8,126 bases of DNA, taken from NCBI GenBank assembly GCA_023415075.1, contig JAEZLU010000131.1, positions 1-8,126 on the forward strand, read 5' to 3'. Position numbers and translations under genes: made by a program. The notes under the pieces are model-generated. The model worked only from the letters and a program-made list of their open reading frames with translations. It searched no databases and was not told the origin of the DNA. Of this stretch, positions 1 to 7,083 are shown one piece after another. Positions within the stretch are counted from its first letter, which is position 1; the number at the start of each line of letters is the position of its first letter. The DNA comes from Bacillota bacterium. GTDB lineage: Bacteria; Bacillota; Negativicutes; Sporomusales; UBA7701.

Positions 1-678
1 GGCGGCAAGCCCTTCCACCGCCTGCGAGAACGACAGGGCATGGGACACGCTGCACACGCCGCAGATCCGTTCGACAAGCGGGAAGGCCTCGTCAGGCGTC
101 CGTCCTTCCACCGCCTTTTCGATTCCGCGGTGGGTGAAAAACAGCTTGGCGTCCAGGCGGATGATATTCTCGCCGGCCTGGCTGAAGCGGAAATGGCCGG
201 GCTCAATTATGCCGGCGTGGATGGGGCCGACCGGCACTTCGAATACCCCTTCGCCGTGGGCATGCAGCATCGGAAAGGCCTTATCGGCCGTCGGCACGGC
301 CGTAGCCGGGGCGAAATCCTTGCGCAGGGGGTACACGCCCTGCGGCCAGTTCTCGTGCAGCACCAGCGGTCGCAGGTCAGGATGACCCACCGGCTCAAGG
401 CCGAACATATCGTGAATCTCCCGCTCATACCAGGCGGCGGCCGGAATAACCGGCGTCAGCGACGGAAAGGCCAGCGGCCCGTCGGCCTTCACCAGGCCCT
501 TGACGGTTATCAGCTCGTCGGGCCGTTTGCCGTCGAACAGACAGTAGACGGCGAAGCAGCCGCTTTCGGCCCGCTCGTCGCAGGCGAACATCGCCAGCAG
601 GCCATGGCGGCTGCGGGCGGCGCAGGCGTTGGCCGCGGCCCGCAAATTATCGGCTTTGACAACGAAAGTATTGTTCAT
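1..678 (-). CDS. hyfG: Group 4 [NiFe] hydrogenase large subunit, NuoC-NuoD fusion (HyfG/HycE-like), 3' end cut off
   Basis: Catalytic subunit of a membrane-bound group 4 [NiFe] hydrogenase, facing the cytoplasm. The first 226 codons are visible; E. coli HyfG/HycE are about 555-570 residues, so over half is missing at the window edge. Residues 1 to about 130 form a NuoC-like domain with the complex I 30-kDa signature: EREIHDMFG at 85-93, then HPDLRPLV and PLRKDF. A NuoD-like domain follows in the same frame, starting near VGPIHAG at 150-156. It contains ERICGVCSVSH at 203-213, the hydrogenase L1 motif whose C206 and C209 ligate the Ni-Fe site; NuoD of complex I lacks these cysteines. The ATG at 678 lies 1 nt past the hyfF stop and is preceded by AGGGAGGG (685-692), inside hyfF, so translation is probably coupled. 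The second DPCxxC-type cysteine pair would lie beyond position 1 and cannot be checked here. The family call is firm; the exact subgroup is not. Confidence 0.93.
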   Translation of the reverse strand, partial: MNNTFVVKADNLRAAANACAARSRHGLLAMFACDERAESGCFAVYCLFDGKRPDELITVKGLVKADGPLAFPSLTPVIPAAAWYEREIHDMFGLEPVGHPDLRPLVLHENWPQGVYPLRKDFAPATAVPTADKAFPMLHAHGEGVFEVPVGPIHAGIIEPGHFRFSQAGENIIRLDAKLFFTHRGIEKAVEGRTPDEAFPLVERICGVCSVSHALSFSQAVEGLAA

Positions 679-679
679 A

Positions 680-2143
680 TCAAACCCTCCCTGCAGCAAT
701 CGCCGCCGCCTGGGTCAGTAGTTCGTGCAGCCAGGGCGGCAGGTAGAAGCCGGTAACTGTCGCCCAGGCCAGCGACGCAGCCACGGCGATGAACGCCGGC
801 CGGCCGACAGGGGCCGCCTGAAAACTGGCCGGCGCCGTTCCGAAAACCATCTTGCCGGTGTAATACAACATACCGGCGAAAATACCGGCCAACAGGAGCA
901 GCAGCAGCCCGCCCAGGAGCGGCCGACCGCCTTCGAAAGCGGCGGCGACGATGGCGAACTTGCTGAGGAAAATATTGAACGGCGGCGTGCCGACGATCGC
1001 CAGCACCGCCAGCATCGTCATCGCCCCCGCCGCCGGCAGGGCGGCGAACAGGCCGCGGATGCGCAGCACCTGCTTGGTCCGGTACTGCTGGCTGACGATG
1101 CCGGCCAGATAGAAGAGGGCCGACTTGACCACAGCGTGGTTGAGGATGTGGAAGGTTGCCCCGTACACCGCCAGCGGCGTCCCCAGGCCGAGGCCGAAGC
1201 TGACGAGGCCGATATGCTCGACGCTGGAATAGGCCAGCAGCCGCTTGATGTCATGCTGCACCAGGATGAAGGGGATGGCCACCGCCACCGACAGTAGGCC
1301 GAAGCCGAGCATGGCCGTCTGGACGAAGTCGCAGCCCAGCGTGCCCCGGACAATGCCGGCGTTGCGGACCAGGGCGTAGAGAGCGCAGCTCAGGAGGGCG
1401 CCGGACAGCAGACCGCTGATGGGCGACGGCGCCTGGCTGTGGGCGTCCGGCAGCCAGGTGTGCATCGGTGCCAGACCGGCCTTCGTGCCGTAGCCGATGA
1501 GGATAAAGACAAAGGCCAGCTTGACCAGTAGCGGATCGAGCTGACCGCTCATCGCCATGAGGTCGATCCGGCTGAGCGGCGAGCCGCCACCGACGTTCGT
1601 CTGGGCGTAGTACAGCATGATCGTCCCCAGAAGGGCCAGCAGGATGCCGACATTGCAGACCATAACGTACTTCCAGGCAGCCTCGAGGGCCGCGCGGTTG
1701 AAGTAAAAGGCCACCAGCAGGGTCGATGCCAGCGTTGTCGCCTCCACCCCCACCCACATCAGGCCGAGGTTTTCCACCACCAGCACGCCGATCATCGTAA
1801 ACACGAAAATCTGCAGCAGGGCGTAGTAGCGCGGCAGCACCGCCGCCCGGAAATGGCCCTCGGCCACCTCCCGCTCCATATAGGACAGCGAAAACAAGGT
1901 GGCCGTCACCGCCAGCAGGCCGACCACCAGCAGCATAAGGGCGCTGAGGGCGTCGATATACAGCGGTCCGCGGGCGAACGGGCCGTCCTTGAGCACGCCG
2001 GCTACCAGAGCGCCGGCTGCGCTGCCGGTTAAGAGGCTGCCTGCGACATTCAGTACCTTCAGGGGCCCCGGCCGGCGCACCGCCAGGCTGAGCGCCGCCG
2101 TCGCCAGCGGCAGCCCCAGGGCCATGAGCGTCAATTCGTACAT
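680..2143 (-). CDS. hyfF: Hydrogenase-4 component F-like antiporter subunit (NuoN/MrpD-type)
   Basis: Integral membrane subunit of 487 residues, the usual HyfF size, hydrophobic throughout with roughly 13-14 membrane segments. It belongs to the proton-antiporter-like family of complex I (NuoL/M/N), Mrp antiporters and group 4 hydrogenases, and is thought to move protons or Na+ when the hydrogenase turns over. Visible landmarks are E134 in GVEATT (the TM5 glutamate), K221 in GYGTKAGLAP (TM7 lysine), the LPDAH segment at 231-235, QHDIKRLLAYSSVEHIG starting at 296, HILNHAVVK ending at K340, and K395 in IFLSKF (TM12-like lysine). Where HyfB has a TM8 lysine (K252), this protein has serine in SGALLSCALY. 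The ATG at 2143 is 4 nt past the hyfE stop and is preceded by AAAGGGA at 2151-2157 with an 8-nt spacing. The complex I name NuoN would fit the fold equally well, but its neighbours point to a hydrogenase. Confidence 0.92.
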   Translation of the reverse strand: MYELTLMALGLPLATAALSLAVRRPGPLKVLNVAGSLLTGSAAGALVAGVLKDGPFARGPLYIDALSALMLLVVGLLAVTATLFSLSYMEREVAEGHFRAAVLPRYYALLQIFVFTMIGVLVVENLGLMWVGVEATTLASTLLVAFYFNRAALEAAWKYVMVCNVGILLALLGTIMLYYAQTNVGGGSPLSRIDLMAMSGQLDPLLVKLAFVFILIGYGTKAGLAPMHTWLPDAHSQAPSPISGLLSGALLSCALYALVRNAGIVRGTLGCDFVQTAMLGFGLLSVAVAIPFILVQHDIKRLLAYSSVEHIGLVSFGLGLGTPLAVYGATFHILNHAVVKSALFYLAGIVSQQYRTKQVLRIRGLFAALPAAGAMTMLAVLAIVGTPPFNIFLSKFAIVAAAFEGGRPLLGGLLLLLLAGIFAGMLYYTGKMVFGTAPASFQAAPVGRPAFIAVAASLAWATVTGFYLPPWLHELLTQAAAIAAGRV

Positions 2144-2147
2144 TGTC

Positions 2148-2774
2148 TCATCCCTTTAACCTTTTTAGGATAGTCGTATCGGTCGTCTGGAAGGAGCGCT
2201 TGAGGCGGAAGGCCAGGATGACCATCACCGTCACCGCCACCAGCACGTCGAAGAAAATTCCCAGCTCGATGATCAGCGGCAGGCCGCGGGTCGTCGACAG
2301 TCCCAGGAGATACAGGCCATTTTCCATCGTGATCAGGCCGACGATCTGCATTATCGCCTGGCGGCGGGTGATGATCAGGAACAGGCCGATCAGCACAAGG
2401 GCCATCGCCGTAGCCACCGCGTCGCGGCTGACCAGGCTAGGCAGGGTGTGGGCTATCAGGCCGTACGACAGGACGACGGCCGCCGCCGCCGCCAGCGAGG
2501 AAGCATTGGGGCTGAGGATGGGGTTTACCTCCCGCTCCCGCTTTAGCAGACGCACCAGGCGCAGCAGGGCGTAGGGGATAAGGCCGGCCTTGATGACGAT
2601 GGTCAGCAGGGCGGCGGCGAACATGTGGACCTGGCCGGTCTGCCAGCCGGCCACCGCGCAGGCGGCGGCCACGAAGGCCGACTGCGCCAGCAGGATGTGG
2701 ACGGCGGTCGCCAGCCGCGAGGCCCGTGTCAGCAAAAAGACAGTAAGCAGCAGTAATATCGCCAGAATATTCAT
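2148..2774 (-). CDS. hyfE: Hydrogenase-4 component E-like membrane subunit (NuoK-type)
   Basis: Small hydrophobic membrane protein of 208 residues from the chosen start (E. coli HyfE has 216). The C-terminal half resembles NuoK/MrpC. Counting from this start, the motif around TMENGLYLLGL carries E151, and PLIIELGIFFDVLVAV carries E170 and D176. These acidic membrane residues match the position and type of the glutamates that carry protons between the catalytic arm and the antiporter modules in NuoK. A lysine, K62 in VIKAGLIPY, sits in an N-terminal membrane segment. A GTG three bases upstream (2775-2777) is possible, but the strong AGGAGG at 2781-2786, which overlaps the hyfC stop codon, lies 6 nt from the ATG at 2774 and only 3 nt from the GTG, so ATG is preferred. 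It lies between hyfC and hyfF, the order of E. coli hyf once hyfD is removed. Confidence 0.88.
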   Translation of the reverse strand: MNILAILLLLTVFLLTRASRLATAVHILLAQSAFVAAACAVAGWQTGQVHMFAAALLTIVIKAGLIPYALLRLVRLLKREREVNPILSPNASSLAAAAAVVLSYGLIAHTLPSLVSRDAVATAMALVLIGLFLIITRRQAIMQIVGLITMENGLYLLGLSTTRGLPLIIELGIFFDVLVAVTVMVILAFRLKRSFQTTDTTILKRLKG

Positions 2775-2780
2775 CACACG

Positions 2781-2786
2781 CCTCCT
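2781..2786 (-). promoter_or_regulatory. Shine-Dalgarno site of hyfE, overlapping the hyfC stop codon
   Basis: On the minus strand the hexamer AGGAGG sits 6 nt before the ATG at 2774 and shares its first bases with the hyfC stop (TAG at 2787-2785). It favours ATG over the adjacent GTG at 2777 and suggests that ribosomes ending hyfC re-initiate on hyfE. Confidence 0.8.
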
Positions 2787-3705
2787 ATTGGGCCACCAGG
2801 GCCAGCAGCGACAGCATCCCGGCCACCGCCATGAAGGCCGGCACCCGGAAAAGCCGCATCTTATTGGTCAGCGTTTCGGCCAGGGCCAGGCCGAGGGCGG
2901 TAACAGCCACCTTGAGGACCAGCAGGGCGGCTTGGGCCGCCAGCGGCCACTCGGGCGGCGCCGCCGGCAGGAACAGCACGGCGAACAGGGTTATCATCAC
3001 AAGCTGTTTGATGGCCGCCGCCCAGAAAATCAGGCCAAGCGGCCGGCCGGAATACTCCAGCACCATGCCTTCATGGATCATCGTCAGCTCGAGGTGGGTG
3101 TCGGGGTTGTCCACCGGGATGCGGCCGGTTTCGGCGATCAGCACGATAAAGAAAGCGGCGGCCGCAAAAACATTGGCCAGGCCCCAGGGGCTGACAGCCG
3201 CCTGGGCGGCGATGCCCGACAGGACGGTCGTCTTGGCCGGCAGGGCGGCCGTCAGGAGCGCCAGCAGGATAGCCGGCTCGGCCAGCACGGCGATAAACAT
3301 CTCGCGCGAACCGCCCATGCCGCCAAAGGCACTGCCGGCGTCCACCGACGCCAGGGCCAGGAAAAAGCGGCCGAGGGCGAACAAATAAAGCAGCATGAAC
3401 AGGTCGGCGAAACTTACGGCCGGCGCCGGCAGCAGCGCCGCCAGGGCCGGCGACAGGGCGGCCCCGCCGCAGGCCACCGCAAAGTACACGACCGGCGCTA
3501 CCCCGAACACCCAGGAAACGGTCGGCGACACGACGCTGTCCTTGCGGAACAGCTTGGCCAGATCGTAATAAGGCTGGAAGAGGCGCGGCCCCCGCCGGTT
3601 CTGCAGGCGGGCCTTGGCCGTCTTCACCAGGCCGGCCACCAGCGGCGCCGCCAGCGCCAGCAGGACGGCCTGGCCCAGATTATAGACAAATGGCAATCCA
3701 TCCAT
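2785..3705 (-). CDS. hyfC: Hydrogenase-4 component C-like membrane anchor (NuoH-type)
   Basis: Membrane anchor of the NuoH/HyfC/HycD family, which docks the peripheral catalytic arm to the membrane arm and is the likely entry of the proton path. It has 306 residues from this start (E. coli HyfC 322) and about eight membrane segments. Typical motifs are RRGP at 37-40, GGSREMFIAVLAEPA at 131-145, and AETGRIPVDNPDTHLELTM at 191-209 followed by HEGMVLEYSG (211-220), the acid-rich loop diagnostic of the family. The start is uncertain. A GTG at 3732 has no ribosome-binding site. The best Shine-Dalgarno-like match, GGTGGTGA (3714-3721, over the hyfB stop), is 5 nt from a GTG at 3711 and 11 nt from the ATG at 3705. 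I chose ATG because E. coli HyfC also begins only a few residues before the equivalent DG position, but GTG 3711 remains plausible. It follows hyfB directly. Confidence 0.9.
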   Translation of the reverse strand: MDGLPFVYNLGQAVLLALAAPLVAGLVKTAKARLQNRRGPRLFQPYYDLAKLFRKDSVVSPTVSWVFGVAPVVYFAVACGGAALSPALAALLPAPAVSFADLFMLLYLFALGRFFLALASVDAGSAFGGMGGSREMFIAVLAEPAILLALLTAALPAKTTVLSGIAAQAAVSPWGLANVFAAAAFFIVLIAETGRIPVDNPDTHLELTMIHEGMVLEYSGRPLGLIFWAAAIKQLVMITLFAVLFLPAAPPEWPLAAQAALLVLKVAVTALGLALAETLTNKMRLFRVPAFMAVAGMLSLLALVAQ

Positions 3706-3713
3706 TAGCACAT

Positions 3714-5738
3714 TCACCACCCTGTGCTCCACACCAGCACGGCAACCGTAACGGCCAGGATATAGCCGACATACAGCTGGACGCTGCCGGTCTGGAGGCG
3801 TTTGAGAAAGCGGGCCGCGGCGACGATTCGCCGGTTGAGCGGCGAGTAGACAAGCTCGTTGAAGACATAGCTGATATGCAGGTTATAGCGTAGCCGGCGG
3901 CCGAAATAGTAGTTGTCGCCCCGCTCGACCACCAGGTCGGCGCTGGGGCGGAGGATGGCCCGGAACGCCCGGCGGATGGGGTCGGAAAAACCGGTGGCCG
4001 TATACTCCATCCTGGCGGTCGGCACAATGCCGCAGGTCCAGGTCTCGCCGCTGACCACCGTCCCCTTGCCGTACAGCCGGCACGCCGCCCAGGCCACTAT
4101 CGCGCCCAGGGCCAGGAGGGCCACCAGCACGGCCGGCGACATTCCGCCCGCCGCTTGGCTTGCCTTGAAGCCCACCAGATACCACGCGCCGCCGGACACC
4201 GCCTCACCGCCGGCCAGAGCCGGGAAGGCGGCCACCGTACGGATCAGGGCGCCGAGCAGCCACACCGGCAGGACGCCCAGCAGCAGGCAGAGCGCTGCCA
4301 GCAGGCCCATCGGCGCCAGCATGGCCGCCGAAGCTTCGCGGGCCCCGGCTACATGGCCGGAACGGGGCTTGGCCAGGAAAATCATCCCAAAAACCTTTAC
4401 AAAGCAGGCCGCCGCCAGGGCGCCGGTAAGACCCAGCAGGCTGACCAGCAGGGCCGCCCCCGTCTTGCCGGCGAGGCCGGCCGCCGCCGCCGGCAGGGCA
4501 AACAACGCCTGGAAGGTTAGCCACTCGCTGACGAAGCCGTTGAGGGGCGGCAGGCCGGAAATCGCCACCGCCCCGGCCAGAAAGAGGGCGGCCGTATACG
4601 GCATATAACGGATCAGCCCGCCCAGTTCCTCGATATCGCGGGTATGGGTGGCCTGCAGCACCGCTCCCGCCCCCATGAACAGCAGCGACTTGAAGAGCGC
4701 GTGATTCAGCACATGGAAGAGGGCTGCCGCCCAGGCCAGCGTGGCCAGCCCGGCCAGCCCGCTGCTCATGAACACCAGGCCGCCGCCCACCCCTAGCAGG
4801 ATAATGCCGATATTCTCGACGCTGTGATAAGCCAGCAGCCGTTTGACATCGTGTTCCATCAGGGCGTACAGCACCCCCAGCACGCAGGACAGCGCCGCCA
4901 GGGCGAGGACAACGACGCCCCACCATACCGGCCCCGGCCCGAGGAAATCGAGATAAAAGCGGGCCAGGCCATAGATGGCCGTCTTGATCATGACCCCCGA
5001 CATTACTGCCGAAACATGGGTCGGCGCCGCCGGATGGGCCTCCGGCAGCCAGATGTGCAGCGGAATCATGCCGGCCTTGGTGCCAAAGCCGACGAGGGCG
5101 CACAAAAAGGCGGCGCTCCTCAGCCACTCCGGTGCCGTACCGGCCTTAAGGGCGGCGAAATCGAAGCTGCCGGCCCCGTGAGCTACCAGCAGGAAGGCTG
5201 CCAGCACGAAAGCGGTGCCGATATGGGTCATTACAAAATAAATATAGGCGGCCCGGCCGCCGGTCGGTTTCTCATATTCGTGGGCCACCAGCAGGAAGGA
5301 TGTAACTGTCATCACTTCCCAGGCAATCAAAAAGGCCACTACCTGGCTGACGCTCACCACCACCAGCATCGACAGCAGGAAAAGGGCGTACAGTGCGGCC
5401 ATCAGCCCCAGACGCCGTTCGTAGTACTCCTTGCTGTAGGCCAGCGCGTAAATGCTGGCCGCCGCGCCCACCGTGCCGATGACGGCCAGGAAAAAAGCCG
5501 ACAGATAATCCACCCTCACGGTGAACGGGCCGAACGGCGGGCCGCCCGGCAGACTGAAGGCCTGCGGTCCGGCCAGGGCCGCCTGGGCCGCACAGGCCAC
5601 CGCCAGGACGCAGCCCAAGGCCGACAGCGTGTGAGCCAGCCAGTTGGCTGCCGCCGGCCTGCGCCGCAAACAAAGCGCCCCGGCGGCCGCGGCTGCGAAC
5701 GCTGTCACCATCGCCCCGTAAAGCTCGCTAAAGTCCAT
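3714..5738 (-). CDS. hyfB: Hydrogenase-4 component B-like antiporter subunit (NuoL-type with long C-terminal tail)
   Basis: Largest membrane subunit, 674 residues (E. coli HyfB 672), apparently first gene of the operon. It is an antiporter-like subunit expected to translocate H+ or Na+. Key residues are visible: E141 in WEVMTVTS (TM5), K221 in GFGTKAGMIPLH (TM7), LPEAHPAAPTHVSA at 231-244, K252 in GVMIKTAIYG (TM8), EHDVKRLLAYHSVENIG from 295, K350 in HVLNHALFK, and E405 in GFVSEW at the TM12 position. After about residue 560 a hydrophilic stretch, GETWTCG with RMEYTATGF and DPIRRAF, is characteristic of HyfB/HycC and absent from plain NuoL. A last membrane helix closes the protein. The ATG at 5738 is preceded by AGGGGA (5747-5752), 9 nt away, and no hydrogenase gene lies upstream before the divergent serC. 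A second, out-of-frame ATG at 5743 is not used. Confidence 0.94.
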   Translation of the reverse strand: MDFSELYGAMVTAFAAAAAGALCLRRRPAAANWLAHTLSALGCVLAVACAAQAALAGPQAFSLPGGPPFGPFTVRVDYLSAFFLAVIGTVGAAASIYALAYSKEYYERRLGLMAALYALFLLSMLVVVSVSQVVAFLIAWEVMTVTSFLLVAHEYEKPTGGRAAYIYFVMTHIGTAFVLAAFLLVAHGAGSFDFAALKAGTAPEWLRSAAFLCALVGFGTKAGMIPLHIWLPEAHPAAPTHVSAVMSGVMIKTAIYGLARFYLDFLGPGPVWWGVVVLALAALSCVLGVLYALMEHDVKRLLAYHSVENIGIILLGVGGGLVFMSSGLAGLATLAWAAALFHVLNHALFKSLLFMGAGAVLQATHTRDIEELGGLIRYMPYTAALFLAGAVAISGLPPLNGFVSEWLTFQALFALPAAAAGLAGKTGAALLVSLLGLTGALAAACFVKVFGMIFLAKPRSGHVAGAREASAAMLAPMGLLAALCLLLGVLPVWLLGALIRTVAAFPALAGGEAVSGGAWYLVGFKASQAAGGMSPAVLVALLALGAIVAWAACRLYGKGTVVSGETWTCGIVPTARMEYTATGFSDPIRRAFRAILRPSADLVVERGDNYYFGRRLRYNLHISYVFNELVYSPLNRRIVAAARFLKRLQTGSVQLYVGYILAVTVAVLVWSTGW

Positions 5739-5756
5739 ACCATTTATCCCCTAACT

Positions 5757-5770
5757 CCGGAAACCTCCGG
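5757..5770 (-). promoter_or_regulatory. Short inverted repeat in the hyf leader
   Basis: A perfect 5-bp inverted repeat (CCGGA, 4-nt loop, TCCGG) ends 18 nt before the hyfB start codon and just upstream of its ribosome-binding site. In an mRNA it would make a small GC-rich hairpin that could affect hyfB translation, or it could be half of an operator. It is short, so chance is a real alternative. I could not identify a convincing -35/-10 pair for the leftward hyf promoter in 5739-5914. Confidence 0.2.
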
Positions 5771-5914
5771 CCAAGATATGAAAGAACCCAAACCTAAATT
5801 CGACGTCTTACAGACAATTCCTGTCGGCTTTTTGACAAAATTTTTCCGGTCCCGAGCCAGCCGCCGGCCGCCACGCCCGGCTTAACGGCCATTTCTTCTG
5901 TATGCAAATAAAAT

Positions 5915-5943
5915 TTGACGCCAGCAGAGGTACATTGTACAAT
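5915..5943 (+). promoter_or_regulatory. Sigma-A-type promoter of serC
   Basis: TTGACG (5915-5920) is followed after exactly 17 nt by TACAAT (5938-5943), each one base from the sigma-70/sigma-A consensus TTGACA and TATAAT. An A/T-rich stretch (GCAAATAAAA) just upstream could act as an UP element. Transcription would begin near 5950, giving a leader of about 40 nt, too short for a T-box or riboswitch. This explains independent expression of serC. Confidence 0.78.
5930..5943. promoter_or_regulatory. Overlapping palindromes over the serC -10 box, candidate operator
   Basis: ATTGTACAAT (5934-5943) is a perfect 10-bp palindrome that contains the whole -10 hexamer. It overlaps GTACATTGTAC (5930-5940), whose 5-bp arms are also perfectly complementary. 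A dimeric repressor bound here would block RNA polymerase. The regulator is unknown, and part of the symmetry is a by-product of the TACAAT hexamer itself. Confidence 0.35.
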
Positions 5944-5977
5944 ATTTAGCAACAATTACATTAGGCTATCAGGCAAC

Positions 5978-5985
5978 AAGGAGGA
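5978..5985 (+). promoter_or_regulatory. Shine-Dalgarno site of serC
   Basis: AAGGAGGA, a near-perfect match to the anti-Shine-Dalgarno sequence, has its GGAGG core 6 nt before the ATG at 5991. It fixes the serC start and predicts efficient translation. Confidence 0.88.
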
Positions 5986-5990
5986 TTCCT

Positions 5991-7082
5991 ATGACTTTCA
6001 CCCGCGTCCACAACTTCAACGCCGGGCCGTCGGCCCTGCCGCTCGCCGTTCTCCAGAAAGCCCAGGCCGAATTCATCGACCTCCGGGGCGCCGGCATGTC
6101 GGTGGTGGAGATGAGCCACCGCAGCAAAGAATATGAGGCTGTCCACAACCGGGCTATCTCCCTGCTGAAAGAACTGCTGGCCCTGCCGGCCGACTACGAA
6201 GTCCTCTTTCTCCAGGGCGGCGCCAGCCTCCAGTTCGCCATGGTGCCGCTGAACTTTCTGCCGGCCGGCAAAAAAGCCGGCTATATCCTCACCGGCGTCT
6301 GGGCGGAAAAAGCATTCGCCGAGGCTAAGCCGCTGGGCGACGTCTTCGCCGCCGCTTCCACCAAGGACGAAAACTACGCCCGCATCCCGGCCGCCGGCGA
6401 AATAAAATACCCGGCCGACACCGCCTACCTCCACCTGACTTCCAACAACACAATATACGGCACCCAGTGGCCGGACTTCTTCGACAGCGGCGACGTGCCC
6501 CTGTTTGCCGACATGTCCAGCGACATCCTCTCGCGGCCCTTTGATGCCGGCAAATTCAGCCTCATCTACGCCGGCGCCCAGAAAAATCTCGGCCCGGCCG
6601 GCGTCACCGTAGTCATCCTCCGCCGCAGCCTGCTCGAGACGGCCAGCGCCAACCTGCCCACTATGCTCCGCTACACCACCCACGTCAAGGACAACTCCCT
6701 CTACAATACCCCGCCCACCTTCGGCATCTACCTTATGAGCCTGGTGCTCGAATGGGTCAAGGAGCAGGGCGGCCTGCCGGCCATCTACCGCCGCAACCGG
6801 GAAAAGGCCGGCCTGATCTACGACGCCATCGATGCCAGCGGCGGCTTCTACAAAGGCCACGCCAAGGCCGACAGCCGCTCGCTCATGAACATTACCTTCC
6901 GCCTCGCCGGCGAGGACCTCGAAAAGAAATTCCTCAGCGAAGCCAAGCAGGCCGGGTTCGTCGGCCTGGCCGGCCACCGTTTGGTCGGCGGCTGCCGGGC
7001 CTCGACTTACAACGCCGTGCCCCTTGAATCCTGCCAGGCGCTAAGGGACTTCATGGTAACTTTCCAGAAAGCCAACGGGTAA
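5991..7082 (+). CDS. serC: Phosphoserine aminotransferase
   Basis: Cytoplasmic PLP enzyme of serine biosynthesis: 3-phosphohydroxypyruvate plus glutamate gives O-phosphoserine plus 2-oxoglutarate. In many bacteria the same enzyme also acts on the erythrose-4-phosphate branch of PLP synthesis. It has 363 residues, against 362 in E. coli SerC, and appears complete. Motifs run in family order: NFNAGPSALP at 8-17, MSHRSKEY at 41-48 (H42/R43 region that binds the substrate phosphate), GGASLQF at 76-82 (PLP phosphate loop), W104 stacking on the cofactor, NNTIYGTQ at 152-159, ADMSSD with D174, AGAQKNLGPAG with the Schiff-base lysine K198, YNTPPTF with N239/T240, and GGCRASTYNA near the C-terminus. 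The ATG at 5991 has an excellent ribosome-binding site. The gene is divergent from hyf, and no serA follows: it ends at a terminator facing a convergent aminotransferase gene. Regulation probably acts at the promoter palindrome, which is inference. Confidence 0.97.
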   Translation: MTFTRVHNFNAGPSALPLAVLQKAQAEFIDLRGAGMSVVEMSHRSKEYEAVHNRAISLLKELLALPADYEVLFLQGGASLQFAMVPLNFLPAGKKAGYILTGVWAEKAFAEAKPLGDVFAAASTKDENYARIPAAGEIKYPADTAYLHLTSNNTIYGTQWPDFFDSGDVPLFADMSSDILSRPFDAGKFSLIYAGAQKNLGPAGVTVVILRRSLLETASANLPTMLRYTTHVKDNSLYNTPPTFGIYLMSLVLEWVKEQGGLPAIYRRNREKAGLIYDAIDASGGFYKGHAKADSRSLMNITFRLAGEDLEKKFLSEAKQAGFVGLAGHRLVGGCRASTYNAVPLESCQALRDFMVTFQKANG

Positions 7083-7083
7083 C

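Noticed and set aside
40..756. Long open frame on the plus strand opposite hyfG, and similar ones at 2590-3708, 4824-5885 and 725-1297
   Set aside because: They are antisense to well-recognised hyf genes, rich in Arg/Gln/Gly/His as expected from shadow frames in GC-rich DNA, and contain no recognisable domain.
3706..3732. GTG at 3732 as the hyfC start
   Set aside because: It has no ribosome-binding site upstream and would overlap the end of hyfB; the Shine-Dalgarno-like GGTGGTGA lies downstream of it and serves 3711 or 3705.
680..5738. Interpretation of the membrane genes as respiratory complex I or an Mrp Na+/H+ antiporter
   Set aside because: Mrp lacks a NuoH-like HyfC and a NuoC-NuoD subunit. 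Complex I lacks the CxxC of HyfG and has a different gene order (NuoA-N). The HyfB C-terminal tail is also hydrogenase-type.
5832..5837. Perfect TTGACA as a -35 box for serC
   Set aside because: No -10-like hexamer lies 16-18 nt downstream, where the DNA is very GC-rich. The TTGACG/TACAAT pair at 5915-5943 is far better.
5778..5885. Small plus-strand ORF of 35 codons (starting MKEPKPKFDV) in the divergent intergenic region
   Set aside because: It has no Shine-Dalgarno site before its ATG and no promoter, and its composition changes abruptly from AT-rich to GC-rich midway. Conservation in relatives would be needed to revive it.
5914..5955. Sigma-54 promoter for hyf (TGGC...TTGC on the minus strand)
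   Set aside because: The GG and GC elements are about 5 nt too far apart for sigma-54, which needs strict spacing.
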